Source of the DNA: Bdellovibrio bacteriovorus | Lineage (GTDB): Bacteria > Bdellovibrionota > Bdellovibrionia > Bdellovibrionales > Bdellovibrionaceae | NCBI RefSeq assembly: GCF_025558485.1 | Contig: NZ_CP102930.1 | Coordinates: 2,852,001-2,916,000 of the forward strand | Direction: 5' to 3' | Length of the DNA: 64,000 nucleotides | In this document: piece by piece, positions 16,277 through 24,466 of the stretch | How positions within the stretch are numbered: position 1 is the stretch's first letter | Layout of the letters: every line of letters begins with the position of its first letter | Made by a program: the position numbers and the translations under genes | Notes under the pieces: model-generated | Seen by the model: only the letters and a program-made list of their open reading frames with translations | The model's database searches: none | Told to the model about the DNA's origin: nothing

Positions 16277-17224
16277 TTACAGGTTTTTGAAGCTGTCGGT
16301 GGCTTCAATAAGAGCTGAACGCGTTCCCGGCTCAGCCGCCGCATGGCCCGAGTCAGGAATGATTGTAAATTTTGCTTCCGGCCAGGCCTTGTGAAGCTCC
16401 CACGCGGAGGTTGCCGGGCAGACCACATCGTAACGACCCTGGACGATAACGCCCGGGATGTGACGGATCTTATCGACATTTTCCAGAATCCAGTTGTTGG
16501 TTTTAAAGAACGCATTGTTTGTAAAGTAATGACACTCAATGCGCGCAAAACTCAAAGCGAATTCCGGATCGTCGAATTCATCCACAGCCTTAGGGTCCAC
16601 GATCAGACGGGAAGTGGCTGCTTCCCATTTGCTCCAGGCTTTGGCTGCTTCCAGACGGACGTCAGCGCTTTCGTGAGTCAGGCGTTTGTAATACGCCGTA
16701 ACCATATCGTGGCGTTCGTTCTGTGGAATCGGTTTCAGGTATTCGTCCCAGACATCCGGGAAGATGTTAGATGCGCCCTCTTGATAGAACCATTTGATTT
16801 CAGAAGGACGGCACAGGAAGATCCCGCGCAAAACCAACGCCTTTACGCGCTCTGTATGTGTGATCGCATAAGTCAAAGCCAGTGTGGAACCCCAGCTTCC
16901 ACCGAAGACCACCCATTTGTCGATCTTCAGCATCTCGCGAATGGTTTCGATATCTTTCACCAGATCCCACGTGGAATTTTCACGCAGCTCCGCGCACGGA
17001 GTGGACTGTCCACTGCCACGCTGATCAAACAAAATAATTCGGTAGGCCTTTGGATCAAAGAAACGACGGTGATCCGGAGCCACGCCGCCACCCGGGCCGC
17101 CATGCAGGAAGACCACGGGTTTTCCCTGTGGATTTCCGCATTCTTCCCAGTAAAGAGTGTGAATATCAGAAACTTTCAGCATGCCTTTGTTATAAGGCTC
17201 GATTGCTGGGTAAAATTCGCGCAT
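16277..17224 (-). CDS. pip: Proline iminopeptidase (S33 family)
   Basis: Cytoplasmic alpha/beta hydrolase that releases N-terminal proline from peptides. 315 residues, the normal length. Oxyanion-hole HGGPGGG, conserved DQRGSGQSTPCAE, nucleophile GGSWGSTLAL, the Asp in GRYDVVCP and the His in DSGHAAAEPG complete the triad; the cap-domain segment RGIFLCRPSEI is also typical. No signal peptide. It stands alone between a terminator and a non-coding interval; it fits peptide scavenging together with the proteases and ggt nearby. Confidence 0.95.
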   Translation of the reverse strand: MREFYPAIEPYNKGMLKVSDIHTLYWEECGNPQGKPVVFLHGGPGGGVAPDHRRFFDPKAYRIILFDQRGSGQSTPCAELRENSTWDLVKDIETIREMLKIDKWVVFGGSWGSTLALTYAITHTERVKALVLRGIFLCRPSEIKWFYQEGASNIFPDVWDEYLKPIPQNERHDMVTAYYKRLTHESADVRLEAAKAWSKWEAATSRLIVDPKAVDEFDDPEFALSFARIECHYFTNNAFFKTNNWILENVDKIRHIPGVIVQGRYDVVCPATSAWELHKAWPEAKFTIIPDSGHAAAEPGTRSALIEATDSFKNL

Positions 17225-17564
17225 ATAGACCTCGCTGTGAAAGACAGCAAAGCCTCTCGCAGTTTGAGTGTTAAGTCAAAATGCGCGGAGCCGAGAGATC
17301 AGTCCTGTTTTTTTAGTTTGTCCTTCAGAAGAAGAGGGCAAAGACCCGCACGGCAGCACAGGCGGGAAAATTCCTGGGGACTGTTGGTTTGGTTCAAGAG
17401 AGCTTGAAGAAGCTTCAGGGCATCTTTGGATCGTAGCTGAACTGCTGACACACGCACCTCCCACTTCTTAAGCATAAGGGGAGGTTTTGATAAGAATCCA
17501 GTAATTGAGAACAACTATCAATAGATGAGAAGGGGTTGAGAATCAACCCCGACCAGCCTGGGGC
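17225..17564. other. 340-bp interval between ggt and pip without a confident gene
   Basis: The interval holds the pip leader and a ggt-proximal hairpin. A minus-strand ATG frame of 58 codons (17299-17475, starting MLKKWEVRVS) has a plausible amphipathic composition, with QALLNQTNSPQEF resembling a helix-turn segment. It has no SD; CCTCCCC, an anti-SD, precedes the ATG. I do not call it as a gene. No repeats or RNA gene were recognised here. Confidence 0.5.
17532..17550 (-). terminator. Probable terminator hairpin after ggt
   Basis: GGGGTTGA (17532-17539) / TCAACCCC (17543-17550) with a 3-nt loop, 15 nt past the ggt stop. The following minus-strand sequence TTCTCATCTATT is only moderately T-rich, so termination may be weak. 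Confidence 0.5.
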
Positions 17565-19304
17565 TTATTTGGCTATGCTGGTACCGATATCACGGGGATC
17601 GGCCACGCCGTGCAGTTTGTCGCCTTCTTTGGTTACGGCCATCACGTTGCAGGGGATCGGTTCCACGCGAACATCGTAACCCATGTTTTTAAGCTCTTTT
17701 AGAACCTCTGGTTTCGGTCCCGGAGGATCGATAAACAACACATCCGGCTGCCATTGCTGATGATAACGAACCATGGCTACGGAATCATAAAGCGGCAGTT
17801 TGAATTCCACGTAATTTAGAATTGTCTGAGCCACACAGCTGATAATGCGAGTTCCACCCGGAGCACCCACCGCCATAACAGGCTTGTTGTTTTCCAGCAG
17901 AATCGTTGGCGACATACTGCTTAGCGGAGTTTTGCGAGGAGCAATGGCATTGGGCTTGCCACCGATGGCTCCGAACAAATTGGAGGCTCCGACCTGTGCT
18001 GCGAAGTCATCCATTTCGTTGTTTAAGACAATCCCGGTTCCCGGAGCCACGATAGCTGCGCCCATCCAGCCATTGATGGTTTGAGTGGAGGCCACGGCAT
18101 TTCCCTGATTGTCGATCAAGGACATGTGAGTGGTGTCAGTGGATTCATATTTTAGCGGATCGCCGCCATACACTTCTGAAGCCTTGCGGGCGCGGCTTTC
18201 CTCAAACTGGGAGCGGCGTTGTTTTAAATAATCCGCTGACAACAGACCTTCCACCGGGACATGACCGAAATCGGGATCACCCAGATAAACCGCTCTGTCA
18301 GCAAAGGCTGATTGCAGGGCCGAAGCGGCAAGGTGGATGGATTTGGTGGAAAGGGGACCAGCTTTAGCCAAAGAGTCTTCTTTCAAAAGATCCAGGAACT
18401 GAATCACATGCACTCCGCCGGAACTTGGTGGTGGCATGGAGATCACCTCAAACTTACCCACTTTGCCTTCAACAGGCTTTCTGAATTTAACTTCGTAAGT
18501 GTCGAAATCTTTTTGCGTCAGTAGGCCTTTTCTTTGTTTGGAAAGCTTCAGGATGGAGTTGGCGACAGATCCTTTGTAGAAACCATCTTTGCCTTTTGTC
18601 GCGATGATTTTCAGTGTCTTGGCCAGATCTTTTTGCACAAGCTTGGTTCCGATTGCAGGAACTTTTCCATCCTTGGTCAGGAAGATGGCTTTGGCCGCGG
18701 GATCTTTTGCCAGAACATTGGCGCGATCTGTAAGGGCGCGATGGAATTCCGGATAAATATCAAACCCGTTTTCAGCCAGCTCAATCGCCGGTTGCATGAT
18801 TGTTTTTAAAGGCAAGGAGCCGAATCTTTTGTGAACTTCCAGAAGACCGGCAACCATTCCCGGAACCCCGACAGCCAGAATGCCATCTTGTGAAAGTTTG
18901 GAATCAGCTTTGCCATCTTTTCCAATGTACATGTCTTGAGTTGCCTTCAGTGGGGCTCTTTCGCGGAAGTCGATGGCGTAGGTGTCACCGGTTTTGGCTT
19001 CATGAAACATCATAAAGCCGCCGCCGCCAATACCTGTGGACTGTGGACGTTCAACGGAAACAGTGAATGAAGCGGCGACTGTGGCATCAATGATATTTCC
19101 GCCCAGTGTAAACATTTTCTCTGCCGCCAGGCTGGAGTACCGGCCTTGCGTGGAAATGGCGAACTGACTGCCGAAGGCTTCGGCGGATGCGTGGTCAGGA
19201 CGCTCTTGCGCCGTGCGAATGACCGGGCTTTGAATTGATTGCGTGCTTTGACAGCCAAGGGTCAAAACCGAAAGGGATAGCACGAGTAGTCTTGTTGTTT
19301 TCAT
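17565..19304 (-). CDS. ggt: Gamma-glutamyltranspeptidase (exported, lipoprotein-like)
   Basis: Cleaves gamma-glutamyl bonds of glutathione and related peptides in the periplasm after autoprocessing into two subunits. 579 residues from ATG 19304 (SD GGAGG 8-9 nt upstream; five in-frame codons before it are not needed). Signal sequence ends in TLGC, a possible lipobox. Large subunit: ERPQSTGIGGGGFMM, DFRERAP. The nucleophile Thr is in STDTTHMSLID; small-subunit motifs are NNEMDDF, PLSSMSPT and GAPGGTRI. Its start overlaps the preceding gene's stop by one base (TGATG), making it the last gene of an add-DUF6624-ggt unit. Confidence 0.94.
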   Translation of the reverse strand: MKTTRLLVLSLSVLTLGCQSTQSIQSPVIRTAQERPDHASAEAFGSQFAISTQGRYSSLAAEKMFTLGGNIIDATVAASFTVSVERPQSTGIGGGGFMMFHEAKTGDTYAIDFRERAPLKATQDMYIGKDGKADSKLSQDGILAVGVPGMVAGLLEVHKRFGSLPLKTIMQPAIELAENGFDIYPEFHRALTDRANVLAKDPAAKAIFLTKDGKVPAIGTKLVQKDLAKTLKIIATKGKDGFYKGSVANSILKLSKQRKGLLTQKDFDTYEVKFRKPVEGKVGKFEVISMPPPSSGGVHVIQFLDLLKEDSLAKAGPLSTKSIHLAASALQSAFADRAVYLGDPDFGHVPVEGLLSADYLKQRRSQFEESRARKASEVYGGDPLKYESTDTTHMSLIDNQGNAVASTQTINGWMGAAIVAPGTGIVLNNEMDDFAAQVGASNLFGAIGGKPNAIAPRKTPLSSMSPTILLENNKPVMAVGAPGGTRIISCVAQTILNYVEFKLPLYDSVAMVRYHQQWQPDVLFIDPPGPKPEVLKELKNMGYDVRVEPIPCNVMAVTKEGDKLHGVADPRDIGTSIAK

Positions 19305-19882
19305 CAGGCTTTCCTCCAACCTGTTTTATGAGTCCATTCAATGTATTCTTTGTGTCTTTTTTCGGGGTCGGGCGGATGATAGTCGCCATCCATCGGCGTG
19401 ATCACCAGGCTTTCCAAAGGCTCAAGCCCTATATCAGCCCTGCGGGTGTTAAGGTTTTCTTCGTCCTCAACGTCGGAAATTCGTAAAATACCATTTTCAT
19501 CCCAGTCTGCATTGGTGCCGTAGATTTGTTTGCGGCCCTCGTAAAAACGAATGCGATCCACTAAAAATGCGACGTAGGATTTTGGAACTTGATTGGTCTT
19601 AACCAGCTCCAAAAGAACTTCCTCTTGGGCGCGCATAAATTCAGGCCAGCTGATCGCATGCAGAATGATTCTGAGTGCGGCCGTACAGGCCTCTTCACCG
19701 ACAAGAGCGATGGTGGGGAAACCGTTTTTTTCAATCAGCTCTTTCAGTTTCTGGGCATTGCGCAGGTGCACCTTTTCCATTTGCGGATGGTAGCCGTGAA
19801 AAAGTTCGCCTGTGCTGGCCAAAACCTCGCGCACGGCTTCGTCCTCTCTCATCAGATGAAGAATTTCCTCTGCATATGTCAT
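19304..19882 (-). CDS. DUF6624-like protein of unknown function
   Basis: 192 residues, soluble, no signal peptide. The segments GFPTIALVGEEACTAAL, AQEEVLLELVK, YVAFLVDRIRFYEGRKQIYGT match the pattern I associate with DUF6624 (VG...A...HA then LTDR...GTQ); here Gln of the last motif is Asn. The C-terminal 25 residues are rich in Asp, Pro, His and Trp. It overlaps add by 4 nt (ATGA) upstream and ggt by 1 nt downstream, so all three are co-translated. The biochemical role is unknown. The family name is from memory and only moderately sure. Confidence 0.7.
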   Translation of the reverse strand: MTYAEEILHLMREDEAVREVLASTGELFHGYHPQMEKVHLRNAQKLKELIEKNGFPTIALVGEEACTAALRIILHAISWPEFMRAQEEVLLELVKTNQVPKSYVAFLVDRIRFYEGRKQIYGTNADWDENGILRISDVEDEENLNTRRADIGLEPLESLVITPMDGDYHPPDPEKRHKEYIEWTHKTGWRKA

Positions 19883-20904
19883 CCGAAGAACTCCGTCAGG
19901 ATGCGGTTTTTTTCAAGCTCCGGGAAGAAGCTGGCATCAAAGGCGATCTGGTTGCAGCGATGAAATTCCTCTGCGGTGAACCCGTGAACGCGATGAAGAA
20001 CTTCGTAATCGTCACTGAGGCAGGTGGCAAAAATACCCGGGTCGTCAGAATTGATGGTGACAAGAATTCCGGCCTTCATCAGCTGACGGATTGGATGGGC
20101 TTCGTAAGTCGGGAAGGATTGGGTCAGATAGTTGCTGATCGGGCAGATCTCCAATGGAATACGACGATCTTTCACGAACTCCAGAACTGTTGGGTTATTG
20201 ACGATCTGAATGCCATGGCCGATGCGTTCGGCTCCTAATATCTCGATACTGTCGTGCACCCAGGATGCGGATTCAGGTTGGGGAGTTTCTCCGGAATGAA
20301 CTGTGATATGTAGTCCCGCTTTTTTTGCTTTTTGGAAAAGGGGCGCAAAGGTCTTCGGATCAAAGCCCTCTTCGTTGTCAGCCAGATCCAGAGCCAAAAA
20401 GCTGTCTTTGTGGTCAATGGCGAAATCCACAACTTTTTCCGCAACCTCATAGGACTTGATTCTTTGAATAATGCAAATCAGGCCGATCAGCATCGGGAAT
20501 TGTTTGCGGGCCTGCTCGATGCCCTTTAGAAGGGAGCGATGGATCTTTTCAAAGGTCAGGGATTTATGTCCATCTGCAATGAAGGTCGGTGCGTAACGCA
20601 GTTCCAAAAGGCGCACTCCGTCGTTGAAAGCGTCTTCACAGGCTTCATAAGCAATACGGGTCAGGATTTCTTCGCTGGCCAGAACTTTCTGTGCGTTCAT
20701 AAATTTGTTCAGTACAGATCCCAGGTCTTTCATGGGGCCGGTAATCAAAAATTGATCTTTTTGTCCCTGCGATGTCGGCGCCAAGGGAATTCCCACCTGG
20801 GGGGCCAGTTCCAAGATGGTGCTCCAACGCACTGAGCAGTCCAAGTGACGATGGAGATCCACCTTCAGGATGTCGCGAATATTGTGGGAATAAAGCCTTT
20901 CCAT
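19879..20904 (-). CDS. add: Adenosine deaminase family protein
   Basis: Amidohydrolase-fold deaminase converting adenosine to inosine. 341 residues. Metal and catalytic motifs in order: DLHRHLDCS (His-x-His), HSGE, ERIGHG, EICPISN and INSDDPG (metal-binding Asp pair). The canonical first motif ends in DGS; here it is DCS, a small change next to the substrate. Cytoplasmic. Adenosine versus adenine or another purine cannot be settled by sequence alone. First gene of the three-gene unit ending in ggt; salvage of prey purines is a reasonable role (inference). Confidence 0.87.
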   Translation of the reverse strand: MERLYSHNIRDILKVDLHRHLDCSVRWSTILELAPQVGIPLAPTSQGQKDQFLITGPMKDLGSVLNKFMNAQKVLASEEILTRIAYEACEDAFNDGVRLLELRYAPTFIADGHKSLTFEKIHRSLLKGIEQARKQFPMLIGLICIIQRIKSYEVAEKVVDFAIDHKDSFLALDLADNEEGFDPKTFAPLFQKAKKAGLHITVHSGETPQPESASWVHDSIEILGAERIGHGIQIVNNPTVLEFVKDRRIPLEICPISNYLTQSFPTYEAHPIRQLMKAGILVTINSDDPGIFATCLSDDYEVLHRVHGFTAEEFHRCNQIAFDASFFPELEKNRILTEFFG

Positions 20905-20933
20905 TTGAAGTTCCTCGCTCTGGGCAGTAAAAC
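20905..20933 (+). promoter_or_regulatory. Candidate promoter giving a near-leaderless tkt mRNA
   Basis: TTGAAG (20905-20910), a 17-bp spacer, then TAAAAC (20928-20933), only 8 nt before the tkt ATG. A start site about 7 nt downstream would fall at or next to the ATG, which fits the lack of an SD. The -10 matches 4 of 6. Confidence 0.3.
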
Positions 20934-20941
20934 TATATCCT

Positions 20942-22975
20942 ATGACAGAACCTATTCAGATCAAAACAAAACTCGCAGGCAACCCTACTCAAGAACCTCA
21001 ATTCAAAAGCTTTGTGACCAGCAAAGACGGACGTCAGATTCCCGTGGCCGATCCTAACGCGACTCGCGCCCTAGTTTCTTTGATGGATATGAACGCCGTC
21101 CTTGGGGGAGCTGCTTCTCACTACGGTGGTCCTGCGGCCTTGGCGGAACTGATGTCCGCATTGCACGGACATGTTTTTGATGTATCTAAGCGTGAAGGCA
21201 AGCAGTGGTATGACCTGTTCCATATCGTGAATGATGCCGGTCACTGTGAAAATGGTCTGTATGCGCTGAAGGCCAACTATCAAATGGCTGGTTTGACTTT
21301 GGACAGTCTTAAAAAATTCCGCTCTATCGAAAGTGGTCTGACGGGTCACGGAGAAGTGCACTGCTTCCCTGAAGGTGTGTTCATTTCCAACGGCCCTTTG
21401 GGATCTGCTTTCCCACAAACTCAAGGTGTGGCGATGGGTGAGGCCTTGTCTGGGCAAAACCGTGTGACTGTGACGACGATTTCTGACGGAGCTTGCATGG
21501 AAGGGGAGGCGAAAGAGGCCTTCGCCGCAATTCCGGGACTGGCAAAAATCGGTAAAATGGGTCCTTATGTTCTGATCATCAGTGATAACAACACGAAACT
21601 TTCCGGTCGTATTGATGCGGAATCTTTCTCTATGGCTCCGACCTTTGCCTCTTTGAAGGATTTGGGCTGGAACGTTATCAGTCTTCCTGAAGGCAATGAT
21701 CTGCAAAAATGCTATGACACTTTGGTGACGGCTATCGAAACGGCGAAAGCCAATCCGAAGGCGCCGGTTGTTATCCATGCTAAAACCGTCAAAGGCATTG
21801 GCACCAAGAAAACAGCGGAATCCGCGTCCGGTGGTCACGGCTTCCCTTTGAAAAGTCCTTCTGAACTGCCTGCATTTTTGGGTGAGATCTATAATGGCGC
21901 CGCTTTGCCGGAAGTTTATAACACCTGGATTTCCGAACTTTTGAAATGGGAAGCAGATATCAAAGCCAATGCAGTGAAAGATTCCGGCGAAAAGATCCAG
22001 GTGGGAATTTCTTCCGCCATGGTTCGTGCGCGCAAGGCGGGTTTGCCGGTTCTAAGTGTGACTTCGGATCTTCCGGGTTCCACTGGGGTGGCAGGCTTCC
22101 GTAAAGAATTCCCTCAGGATTCTTTTGACGTGGGTATTGCGGAAAGTAATATGGTTTCCACAGCGGCAGGTCTATCCAAATTGGGTTATATCCCGGTGGT
22201 GGACACCTTTGCTCAGTTTGGTGTGACGAAAGGGGCATTGCCTTTGACGATGGGGGCTTTGTCTGAAGCGCCGATCATCGCGGTTTATTCTCACACAGGA
22301 TTCCAGGATGCTGCGGACGGGGCTTCTCACCAGGCTTTGAGCTATGTGGCGATGACCTCTTCCATTCCGCATGTGGATGTTTATTCTTTGTCTTGCAGTG
22401 AAGAAGCCGATGCTTTGATGTACTCTGTGATAGAAAACTTTGCCAAAGCCCGCAAAGAAGGAAAAGTTCCCAATTCAGCGGTGTTCTTCCTGGGGCGTGA
22501 AAACTTCCCTAAGTCTTACGTTGCAGGGGCGACCTATGATTTGCGTAAAGCGCAGGTTCTGGCAGACACGACGGCAGGCAAAGCCAAGTCTGTGACGATT
22601 GCAACGACGGGTTCTTTGGTGCCTCAGGCTTTGCAGGCGGCGAAGGATCTGGAAGCTAAAGGTGTTGGCGCTGTCGTGGTGAATGCGGCTTGTGTGAACC
22701 ATGTGGATATCGCAACCTTTAAATCCGCTTTAGAGAAAACTCACGGTCACTTGATCACCGTGGAAGATCATCAGTTGTTGGGCGGCTTTGGACAGTTGCT
22801 GTGTCATGCCCTGCTCACTGCGGATGTGACTTTCAAAGCAAAAAGCCTGGGTGTGCATGGTGAGTTCGGTCAGAGTGCTTACACGGCTTTGGACCTTTAC
22901 CGCAAACACAAAGTGGATGCTTCTGCGATTGTTGAGACCGCAGGTGTGTTCTTTCAAAAAAGCGGTGCTTGGTAG
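20942..22975 (+). CDS. tkt: Transketolase
   Basis: ThDP-dependent transfer of two-carbon ketol units in the non-oxidative pentose phosphate pathway; also supplies erythrose 4-phosphate for the shikimate pathway. 677 residues. N-terminal ThDP motif SDGACMEGEAKEAF...ISDNNTKLSG; SGLTGHGE and GPLGSAFPQTQGVAMGEAL in the cofactor region; middle domain with GIAESNMVSTAAGLS and TFAQFG; C-terminal domain with ITVEDH and GVHGEFGQSAYTALDLY. The motifs are more divergent than in E. coli TktA. No SD is visible before the ATG. A strong bidirectional terminator follows. Confidence 0.92.
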   Translation: MTEPIQIKTKLAGNPTQEPQFKSFVTSKDGRQIPVADPNATRALVSLMDMNAVLGGAASHYGGPAALAELMSALHGHVFDVSKREGKQWYDLFHIVNDAGHCENGLYALKANYQMAGLTLDSLKKFRSIESGLTGHGEVHCFPEGVFISNGPLGSAFPQTQGVAMGEALSGQNRVTVTTISDGACMEGEAKEAFAAIPGLAKIGKMGPYVLIISDNNTKLSGRIDAESFSMAPTFASLKDLGWNVISLPEGNDLQKCYDTLVTAIETAKANPKAPVVIHAKTVKGIGTKKTAESASGGHGFPLKSPSELPAFLGEIYNGAALPEVYNTWISELLKWEADIKANAVKDSGEKIQVGISSAMVRARKAGLPVLSVTSDLPGSTGVAGFRKEFPQDSFDVGIAESNMVSTAAGLSKLGYIPVVDTFAQFGVTKGALPLTMGALSEAPIIAVYSHTGFQDAADGASHQALSYVAMTSSIPHVDVYSLSCSEEADALMYSVIENFAKARKEGKVPNSAVFFLGRENFPKSYVAGATYDLRKAQVLADTTAGKAKSVTIATTGSLVPQALQAAKDLEAKGVGAVVVNAACVNHVDIATFKSALEKTHGHLITVEDHQLLGGFGQLLCHALLTADVTFKAKSLGVHGEFGQSAYTALDLYRKHKVDASAIVETAGVFFQKSGAW

Positions 22976-23008
22976 TTCCAACCATCAGTTCAATAGTATT
23001 AAAAATGC

Positions 23009-23046
23009 AAAAGCGAGATGAGCTTCCTCATCTCGCTTTTATTTTT
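23009..23046. terminator. Bidirectional terminator after tkt
   Basis: Perfect 14-bp stem, 23009-23022 with 23027-23040, around loop CTTC, with A and T runs on both sides. It ends tkt (+) and the secreted gene at 23072-23476 (-). Confidence 0.9.
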
Positions 23047-23071
23047 GTCGGATACTTCGTTAGGGTGCCGC

Positions 23072-23476
23072 TTATTTTACGGAAACTTCGCAGGCGAAAG
23101 TGCCTACTTCTGTTTGTTCGCCAAGACCCCACCAGTAAACTTTGGCAGTGTGATCCACCACGCTGATCACCAATTCAAATTCGTAAGAGCCTTCAACCCA
23201 GAAGTCATAACGAACTTCAGTGTCAGATGCAGAGCTGGATTCTCTGGCCAGTGCCGGACCGTTCATGTCCAAAGTGGAAACAGAGTAATCACCAACACTC
23301 AAAGACCAGTTCTTGGCGTCTTCGATCAGCAGCACGGTTGGATTTTTCAGGATATTGAAATCTTCGTTGATTTCCGGATTTTTGGAAAGCTTGGTTGCCT
23401 GGCAGTCAAATACTCTCTGGCCCGCGAAAGAAAGGCTGGAGAAAAGCATCGCAGTCACGAAAAATACTGTTTTCAT
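23072..23476 (-). CDS. Small secreted protein of unknown function
   Basis: 134 residues with a signal peptide (MKTVFFVTAMLFSSLSFAG, cleavage about residue 18). The mature part is beta-rich with two Cys, one near each end (FDCQA and FACEV), suggesting a disulphide-closed beta-sandwich; a VYWWGLGEQ aromatic strand lies near the C-terminus. AAAGGA lies about 8 nt before ATG 23476. It is monocistronic. I recognise no family. Confidence 0.7.
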   Translation of the reverse strand: MKTVFFVTAMLFSSLSFAGQRVFDCQATKLSKNPEINEDFNILKNPTVLLIEDAKNWSLSVGDYSVSTLDMNGPALARESSSASDTEVRYDFWVEGSYEFELVISVVDHTAKVYWWGLGEQTEVGTFACEVSVK

Positions 23477-23637
23477 TGTCTAAGTCCTTTGTTTGATGGG
23501 TCTTGCCTATCAAGTCTTGGACGAAAAGTCTGTTTATAATTCTGTTAGCGGAATAAAGTGTGAAGTTTTTTGCCGGTTCCACTGTGGCGTAAGCCAAGAG
23601 CCCCATCACGGGCGTGATCTAAGTCTTCGTATTTACT

Positions 23638-23672
23638 AAAAAAGAAAGCCTGCGTTTGAGGCGCAGGCTTTC
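23638..23672 (-). terminator. Terminator after cheW
   Basis: Stem GAAAGCCTGCG (23644-23654) / CGCAGGCTTTC (23662-23672), 7-nt loop, followed on the minus strand by six T. Confidence 0.88.
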
Positions 23673-23699
23673 ATGGAATTTCCTGTATCAAACTGCGGA

Positions 23700-24197
23700 T
23701 TATGCCGCTTTTGCTTCTTCAGAGTGGGAGAACTGAGCCATTTGACCCATTTGATCCTGAGAGAAAGCAGAAACGATATCCACCAGAATAACCACTTTGT
23801 TATCGACTTTACCCATGCCACGAACGAAGGACATTGCGTGTTCATTGCCCAGCACTGGGGATGGTTCGATTTGTGATTCCTGCAGATCCACAACCTCTTT
23901 GACAGAGTCCACGATCATACCCACCTGACCGATGGCTGTATCGATCACGATAATGCATGTGTCACGAGTGGTGTCCTGAGCCTGCATGCCGAATTTAATG
24001 CGAAGATTTACAACCGGAATGATTTTACCGCGCAGATTCATCACACCTTTTACATAGTCCGGTGTTCTTGGAACGGGTGTGATTTCGCCGAACTGATTGA
24101 TTTCGCGCACTGTTTCGATAGCCACGCCGTACTGTTCAGCCATCAATTGGAAAGTCAGATACTGGCCTGGTTTTGCTTTCATGGATACATCGCTCAT
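23700..24197 (-). CDS. cheW: Chemotaxis adaptor protein CheW
   Basis: Links chemoreceptors to the CheA kinase. 165 residues: a single CheW SH3-like domain with LTFQLMAEQYGVAIETVREI, the signature GVMNLRGKIIPVVNLR, VGMIVDSVKEVV and VILVDI. The C-terminal 20 residues are a Gln/Ser/Ala-rich tail. It is transcribed divergently from cheA-cheR-cheB with 269 bp between the starts. Confidence 0.93.
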   Translation of the reverse strand: MSDVSMKAKPGQYLTFQLMAEQYGVAIETVREINQFGEITPVPRTPDYVKGVMNLRGKIIPVVNLRIKFGMQAQDTTRDTCIIVIDTAIGQVGMIVDSVKEVVDLQESQIEPSPVLGNEHAMSFVRGMGKVDNKVVILVDIVSAFSQDQMGQMAQFSHSEEAKAA

Positions 24198-24297
24198 TTT
24201 AATAGCCTTTCAAAATCATAGAAAGAAACATTGGACCCTTCACTCTTCGCGAAAAAAAGCAGGCGACTTAAGAGGATTTCTCGGTGGTCTTTAAAAA

Positions 24298-24326
24298 ATA
24301 ATGTTCTGGGGTCCAGTTTGACTCAA
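24298..24326 (-). promoter_or_regulatory. Candidate sigma-70 promoter for cheW
   Basis: On the minus strand TTGAGT (24326-24321), a 17-bp spacer and CATTAT (24303-24298). The leader to cheW would be about 95 nt. No flagellar sigma-28 element was recognised in the interval. Confidence 0.35.
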
Positions 24327-24466
24327 CTTGGGGCAATGGTCCTGTTGAACATGACAACTTTCTTACGGGGGTGGAACCAGTCTCATTCTGGACCAAGGAA
24401 GTAAATAGAAGACACGGGGAGGCTCCGATAAAGATGTGTGAATTTCTTACCTTATTTGGAGCGGCC

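Noticed and set aside
17299..17514. Small minus-strand gene in the ggt-pip interval
   Set aside because: TTG start in the longest form, no SD for the internal ATG, and an anti-SD (CCTCCCC) directly upstream.
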